Positions 58,526-64,000 of a stretch of DNA of 64,000 nt are shown piece by piece; the first letter of the stretch is position 1, and each line of letters starts with the position of its first letter. The position numbers and the translations under genes were made by a program. This DNA comes from Heloderma charlesbogerti. Lineage: Eukaryota; Chordata; Lepidosauria; Squamata; Helodermatidae. The notes beneath the pieces were generated by a model that was not told the origin of the DNA, made no database searches, and saw only the letters and a program-made list of their open reading frames with translations. The stretch lies in the NCBI GenBank assembly GCA_026122225.1, contig JANEZZ010002704.1, positions 682,001 through 746,000 of the forward strand. Reading direction: 5' to 3'.

Positions 58526-58990
58526 TAGGGATGTCAGAGAATTTCACCACGAATCTCGGGGAGGCCGAATGCCAGCGCATTTGGCCCCCCGAAATCGGTG
58601 GCGGAACGGTCTGCCACCCCCCCGCCACCCCCCAGGATGGGATGTACCTTGGGCGAACCCTCCTGGCGGCGGCAGTTTGGCTGCCGCCGCCGCCATTTCC
58701 AGCAAAACAACAACAACAACAACGTGATAGGCTACGTAAGGATTTACGTAGCCTATCACGGCTAGATTTTTAAAAAATACCGTGATAGGCTACGTAAATG
58801 TTTACGTAGCCTATCACGGCTGATTTAAAAGAGAAAAAAAAACCCGCGTGTACGCAAATGGCGGCGCCCATGGGCGTTCCTTATTTTGGCACGTCTAGTC
58901 TATGTAAACGTTTACATAGACTACGGCGAAAATAAGGGGAACGCAAATAACATAGCGTCTATGCAAATAGGATAGCCCACATAGTCCAGC
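58526..58990 (+). mobile_element. TAGGGATG-family element D with three tandem palindromes
   Basis: It starts tagggatgtcagagaattt. Hairpin 1 has 17-bp perfect arms (58723-58739 and 58744-58760). Hairpin 2 has 19-bp perfect arms (58780-58798 and 58801-58819, 2-base loop). The third structure is a perfect 28-bp palindrome at 58896-58923 centred on 'gtaaacgtttac'. Words 'gtgataggctacgtaa' and 'acgcaaatggcgg' are shared with A and C. The right limit is uncertain. Confidence 0.72.
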
Positions 58991-59156
58991 TTCATTCTGC
59001 CCAAGTCGGCAGCATAACCCATGCATATCCTTCCTCCCTTTGTATGCAGGGTAAACCCAGACATCTGCTGGTTATCTTATTACAAGCTAGGAAGAATTTT
59101 TTTTCATGCCAACCAGGCAGGTTTTCACCTTCCCTGAGGTATCACCTTAGGAGTTT

Positions 59157-59600
59157 GTTTGTTTGTTTGTTTGTTTGTTTATTTATTCATTCATCCATCC
59201 ATTCATTCATTCATTTATTTCATTTCATTTCTATACTGCCCAATAGCTGAAGCTCTCTGGGTGGTTCACAAAAATTAAAACCAAAAAGCACAGGATAAAA
59301 CAATATAAAATATAAAAGTATTAAAGCCACAATATAACAATACAACCAGAATAAAACTTAGCAGCAATGCAGATTTAAAATACAGATTGTAAAAACCAAA
59401 GCTAAAAGGCTAGGATGCTAAAATGCCTGGGAGAATAAAAAGGTCTTCACCTGGCGCCGGAAGGAATACAATGAAGGTGCCAGGCGAGCCTCACTAGGGA
59501 GCTCATTCCACAGTCGGGGTGCCACAGCAGAAAAGGCCCTCTTCCTGGTAGCCACCCGCCTCACTTCCTTTGGCAGGAGCTCACAGAGAAGGACCGCGAA
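59157..59600 (-). pseudogene. L2-like LINE 3' end, antisense, with (GTTT)n edge
   Basis: The plus strand opens with (TTTG)n, (ATTC)n and 'actgcccaatagctgaagct'. The minus strand translates to RRVATRKRAFSAVAPRLWNE and LPSEARLAPSLYSFRRQVKT, the conserved C-terminus of L2-type pol. The coding part ends at FLFSQAF, and the rest is 3' UTR. Confidence 0.82.
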
Positions 59601-59708
59601 CCTTGTCATATAATCATGTGCTTTTACACTGTTAACCATAGCCTTATGAATTGGCATATAATCATGCGTTGTCTCGCATTTAATTGCCACAACTTTGAAG
59701 GATATGGA

Positions 59709-59710
<2 letters not shown>

Positions 59711-59739
<29 letters not shown>
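59711..59739. repeat. (GT)n microsatellite
   Basis: An uninterrupted GT run of about 29 bases. Confidence 0.93.
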
Positions 59740-59851
59740 GAGTTGACTTAATGATGTCAAATGCCTGGATTGGGCGCACTGGGCGTGGCTGGAGACCATC
59801 AGCAGATTTCGGACAACTGCCAGGGAAGGCCAATCATGCCTGAACCAATCA

Positions 59852-59890
59852 AGAGTTATGTTGTGTCCTCCAGTTTGGAGGACACAACGT
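59852..59890. repeat. Short hairpin (gttgtgtcctcca arms)
   Basis: 'gttgtgtcctcca' is followed after a three-base loop by 'tggaggacacaac', giving 13 perfect pairs. Confidence 0.85.
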
Positions 59891-60089
59891 AATAGGGGGC
59901 TGAGGCATGAGCTGACTGTCTGAAGGACCTAAGGCTGTACTGTGGACATTCAGGCCAGCTTTCTGGCTGACTTACAGCAATTGGGAGAGGGGCTTCAAAC
60001 TCCACACCACCCCTCCAAACTGCCTATCATACCTGCAAGTACATAAAAGTTGTGGCCAGGTTTTAACTCAAGACCAGTATCTGCCTCTC

Positions 60090-60360
60090 CCTTATCGAGT
60101 GCCTTCACACCCTTTCTAAAGGCCAAGAGAGTGGGGTCAGTTGTAGTTCTTGAGGGAGAGCATTCCACACTTTTGGAGCAACACAGGAGAAAGCGCTTTT
60201 AATGTGCAAATGTACAAAATGTACAGTTCAAAGGAAAATATCCAATTCCAAAAGAACATTGCTGTAGTTCAAAATTCACACCATGCAAAAGTCGCATTGT
60301 TAGCTGATGTAAAAAGTGGTCGATAACAATGTTAAAAGTAAAGCGAGTAGTGTAGGCTGC
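60090..60360 (-). repeat. Possible L2-like antisense fragment
   Basis: 'gagagcattccacacttttg' and 'aacacaggagaaagcgcttt' resemble the 'agggagctcattccacagtc' region of other L2 antisense ends. Diverged. Confidence 0.4.
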
Positions 60361-60439
60361 TCTAAAACTGTAAAACCTGATTAAGCATACTCGTTTCCCC
60401 TTCCACTGCTAGAGACACTCCCCACAGACCCCACTGCTA

Positions 60440-60535
60440 CTCTCTAGAGCTGCCTTCTCCAGCCTGGTACCTTTAAGATATTTTGGATTTCAACTCTAAT
60501 CAGCCCCAACCAGCATGGCCAGTGGTTCGGAATGG
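60440..60535. repeat. hAT-like MITE, half copy
   Basis: 'gctgccttctccagcctggt' and 'atttcaactctaatcagccc', 'caaccagcatggccagtggt' match one half of the family at 50226. The other inverted end is missing. Confidence 0.65.
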
Positions 60536-62985
60536 TCTACCCATCTGTTGTTTCTCAGCGGGTAGACCTGGTGTCCAGGCAATGTCTTCACCTACAGCTG
60601 AAACCCTCAGTTCTTTCCATGACTCCTTTCATCCCTGTAATGGCCCTTTGGGCCAAAGGGCATGATTAATGGGGATGGGGGCAGTGACTTACTCAGCTTG
60701 CAGCCCACTGCTAGGTTCTGTTCCACAGACAATGCACGATAGATTCAGATACCTTCACAAGAGGTTTCTTTGGTTCTACAATAAACGAGAAAACACTAAC
60801 TTCTGTAGAGCTGTCTCAGCTCCAAGACCATCACTAAGAGAGAGGTGGGGAGAGGTTCCACTTCTAAAGCTTCTAAAGCTAAAAATGGCAGGTTCTCTTA
60901 ACGTTATGCATGTATCACAACAACCTAACCCTTACTAAATTGCACTGCTGCTACAATCAATTTCACACCTCTATCTGCCTTTCCCTAGAACACCAACAAC
61001 AGTAGACTACACTGCAGAGTTGTCATACACTACTCTAACACATGCACACACCCCTCCACGAAATGGGAATAATAATACTGGGCTACTTTGCAGGACTTGT
61101 ATAACCCGCACTTTCTCAGCCGTAGCCCTATCTCCTGCAATATGGGTATAATAGAGAAGGACTTTATCTGCACACATTATAAACATTAAAAAATTTACCT
61201 CGACAAACTCCAGAAAAAATATTAACAAGACCTGAGTTAGAAAGATCATGAACTCCTGTCTTTGCTGCTACCTTTTGTTTTTTTGGTAAACACACTACTG
61301 CCCAAATCCAGCTGCAGGAAACTCCAGGATTTCTAAATTGTTTTTTATTAGGCTGCAATTACTTCTTAACAAGTAAGACTCCAATAAGGCTGAACAGACC
61401 CAGAATGGTTAAACACACACAGATAGTGGGTGTGTTAACCTTTGCTGTGACTGCATTTGTTGGCTAAAAACACTAAAAGGTGCTAGCAGGTGAGTTTCTC
61501 ACAAAATGAATGGGCAGAATAGTGGCTGCACATTTTGTCTCATATCTTGCGTTCCACAAGGGCTAGAGACTTGCTTTTTTAAAATGAAAGCTGGGAATCT
61601 GGAGATTATGGCTCATCCCCAAGGAGTCAATTGCCCCCCCCCTTCACTCTTCCTGCAGATGCCCATGAGCGTGGTTGAAATTTGGAATGGCTATCCTCAT
61701 AATGTGACAGTTCCCTTTCCCTTATGTTCTCTTACAGCACTTTCCCAGCTTTTGTGGATGAAAGCATAAGGTTTTAAGGTGCTTTCACATACCAACATTA
61801 GCAGCCCAATCCTATGCATGTTTACGGAGGTGGGGGGGGCATGTTAACCCACAAAAAGCCAGTGTACATAAGGAGTGCATCTTCCCTTGTGATTCTGGGA
61901 CTGCTAGGGATTGTCCTTACAAGCAACCCCTGCCCTTTCCCAGATGGGCCATGTTCTCCCACCATCTCACCTCACATGTGGCTGGAAAACAACTCATTGG
62001 TTCACTTTAAATTAAAGTGAACTCATCCAGGGACCCATGCCAGGTGGAACATGATGGGAAGTCAGTGATTTGCATCCTCACAGTCAGCGAGGGAGAACCT
62101 CATACTGCTGTCCATTTGCATTACGTGGCAGGAGTTCCTGCAGGCTACCAAACCAAGGGCCTAACAGGCTGGACCTGCCAGAAAGCCACCCTCACTGTCC
62201 CTTCCAGGTCCACATTCTCCCATTTTCATTGCAGCCACTCTCAGCTGAGCTCCATGGCATCCCATTGCCAGTTTAATTTACTGACCTCCCTGGCTGGACC
62301 TCGCCCTCCCATGTTACAGGGAACCAGAAAGTAGAGATGGAAGGGGCAGGCATGTGCTGCACGAGGTGCTGTTCCTACTCTCAGAACGGAGCTGCTGCAC
62401 CATGGAAAAGCCTGCTTGAGCTGCTGCCTGCTACTACCTCTTTTACCTTACGAGGAGGCGCTCCTGCAGCGCCAGTTTAACTTGAGGGCATCCCCCACTC
62501 CCGTGTTTAATTTACCTATCTTCTGTCCTATCCTGAGACTTGCCTGTACAGCTAGAAATTGAGACAGACAGGGCAGGCACAACACTGCAGTCCCTGTTGC
62601 TGCTCTCAGAATGACATTGTGAAGGGTTGAGGCCTACAGAGGCAAAGGGAAAAATGGTCAGGCTTAGAGGCCTGTTTTTCTGTTGGGATGGGGTATCCCT
62701 GAGAGGAATAGTTTCATTTCCCCGGTTAACTTTCATTTTCATTTCCCCAGTTAACTTTCATATCTTCAGGTTTGAAACAGTACTTTGTTTTGAGGGAAGA
62801 GGGTATATAAAGAGTGCAGGAGAGCCAGTAAGAGCAGAGTCAGGGAGACCAGAGCCTGAAGAGGGAGCAGGAAGCAGCAGCCTGGAAAAGTCTAAGTGCA
62901 GCTAGGGTAAAAGAACTTGCATTTTGCAACTGTTATTTTCTTTTAATGCCTTTTGTATCGCTCAGCTCTATTGTGTAAATATTTT
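60536..62985. other. Intergenic, mostly unassigned
   Basis: No gene recognised. A 24-bp imperfect tandem repeat lies at 62713-62761. A TATA-like 'gggtatataaagagtgcagg' at about 62799-62820 is followed by purine-rich 'gagccagtaagagcagag' DNA that resembles an LTR promoter region, but nothing else supports that. Confidence 0.35.
62713..62761. repeat. 24-bp imperfect tandem repeat
   Basis: 'ttcatttccccggttaactt' and 'ttcatttccccagttaactt' with period 25 and one substitution. Confidence 0.88.
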
Positions 62986-63168
62986 TGTTGTATAGGTAGA
63001 GGGAATGATGGTAAGAATCAGCAGGCCTCAAATACAACTGTTCTTTATTTATCACACACAGAATTGCAGAACTTAGCAGAAGCTCCACCCGCTGTTGCTA
63101 CTCCCAACTCTACAGGAACTGCCAAGGTTCAAAACAATAACTAAGCCACAGTACCACCCCCCCGATAC
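62986..63168 (-). repeat. Probable 3' LTR of Gypsy element (minus strand)
   Basis: On the minus strand, the pol stop is followed by a purine tract (ggcggggggagaaag), then 'ttatgtatcg', a polyadenylation hexamer in 'gtgataaataaagaacag', and the end 'cctctacctatacaaca'. That order (pol, purine tract, LTR with AATAAA) is the normal 3' end of a Gypsy element. Limits are approximate because the other LTR is outside the window. Confidence 0.6.
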
Positions 63169-63188
63169 ATAACTTTCTCCCCCCGCCC

Positions 63189-64000
63189 TTAGGTTTCATA
63201 GTCTTCCAACCAACGAGGACGTACCCTTTCATGGCATGGTGTCTGCACTCGACTAGTAGGTGTAGCTTTCTCAGATGACTTCCTTTCAGTAACTGCCATA
63301 GGTAAGGAAGGAGTATTGCTCCCATCACTTAGTGGATCTGGTGCTGCAGCTGGCGGTGAGAACATCAGTTCCAGATAGATCTTCAGCAGCTACTTCTGCT
63401 GATGACAACCCACTCTGTCAGAACACCTTCACAACTGGTCAACATGGCAATGCCACACTGACCCATCTGCATGCTGGACCTTGTATGACACAGGTCCAGT
63501 GACCTCAATGATAGAGGAAGCAACCCACCTCAGTCCAGCACTATAGTTCCTAGCAAACACCTGATCTTGTGGGGCACATGAACGGAGAGTAGGAGCTGAG
63601 AAGGCAGCATCCAGAGCTTGCTCCTGTTTGCTTTTTAAGTCTTCAGCTAAATCTGGGTGGAGACGGTCAAGGCAAGTTTTTAGGTGCTGTCCCAGAAGTA
63701 ACTCTGCAGTACTGACTCCCGTTGTTGCACAAGGAGTAACATGTTGAGCAACGAGAAACTTGGCAAGGCGTGTTGGCCAGTCTCCTCCTGCAATGCACTT
63801 CAGGGCATCTTTTGTTGTCTGCACCATCCTTTCAGCTTGGCCATTTGCTCAGGGGTGACGAGGTGCAATTGTGACAGCCTAAATAAGGTTCTTGTCCTCA
63901 AATGTTTTAAATTCAGCAGATGAAAAAGCAGTCCCATTGTCTGACACGATAGTATCAGGCAATCCATGGGTTGCAAATAAGTGGGGTAGTGTGCTGTGAT
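63189..64000 (-). pseudogene. Ty3/Gypsy pol 3' part (integrase), decayed, cut by window edge
   Basis: The minus-strand frame reads FATHGLPDTIVSDNGTAFSS (integrase core with its second catalytic Asp), ANGQAERMVQTTKDALK (with the catalytic Glu), LLGQHLKTCLDRLHPDL and the C-terminal GPVSYKVQHADGSVWHCHVD, ending VRPRWLEDYET at 63189. Four in-frame stops interrupt it: a TAG after DKNLI, a TGA before ANGQAER, a TGA after HVDQL (63429-63431) and a TAG shortly after. One of these (ttgTGAagg) is the expected product of CpG decay of CGA. Reverse transcriptase and the 5' LTR lie outside the window. The element cannot move on its own. Confidence 0.93.

Noticed and set aside
62799..62890. TATA-containing promoter or plus-strand LTR
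   Set aside because: 'gggtatataaagagtgcagg' is suggestive, but no primer site, no matching second LTR and no transcript evidence are visible, and the Gypsy element here is on the opposite strand.

Overview
The window is vertebrate nuclear DNA and most probably comes from a squamate reptile (lizard or snake). It has a spliced vertebrate kinase gene with GT/AG introns. Its repeats are BovB (RTE) LINEs, CR1, L2 and L1 LINE fragments, tRNA- and 5S rRNA-derived SINEs, a Gypsy LTR element and many foldback or hAT-like MITEs. That combination is typical of squamates; the species cannot be named from the sequence.

Positions 1-24.84 kb hold the plus-strand gene MELK (maternal embryonic leucine zipper kinase). 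Fifteen coding exons can be read with intact splice sites and a continuous frame. They encode 600 residues, from about human residue 49 to the natural stop at 24717-24719. The initiator exon(s) lie upstream of the window. The exons cover most of the kinase domain (hinge, HRD, DFG and APE motifs), the UBA-like segment, the TP/SP-rich linker and the C-terminal KA1 domain. An AATAAA signal lies about 115 bases after the stop. The introns carry ordinary repeats plus a 5'-truncated L1 flanked by an unusually long 90-bp duplication.

Positions 24.9-64 kb contain no gene I can support. In other vertebrates the region beyond MELK leads to PAX5, but no PAX5 exon is visible here. The interval is a mosaic of transposons: a broken minus-strand CR1 (27.3-32.0 kb) with a BovB nested in it, a second nearly identical BovB (35.0-35.7 kb), L2 3' ends, foldback elements and, at the right edge, the 3' part of a decayed Gypsy pol with a short LTR on the minus strand. 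Between the repeats are several 1-2 kb stretches with no recognisable repeat, the likeliest places for conserved non-coding DNA.

The most interesting structure is a family of at least six related, apparently non-autonomous elements between 28.7 and 59 kb. They share TAGGGATG...CATCCCTA ends and contain different internal hairpin modules. Three carry near-perfect palindromes built on GTGATAGGCTACGTAA. I cannot assign this family to a known class.
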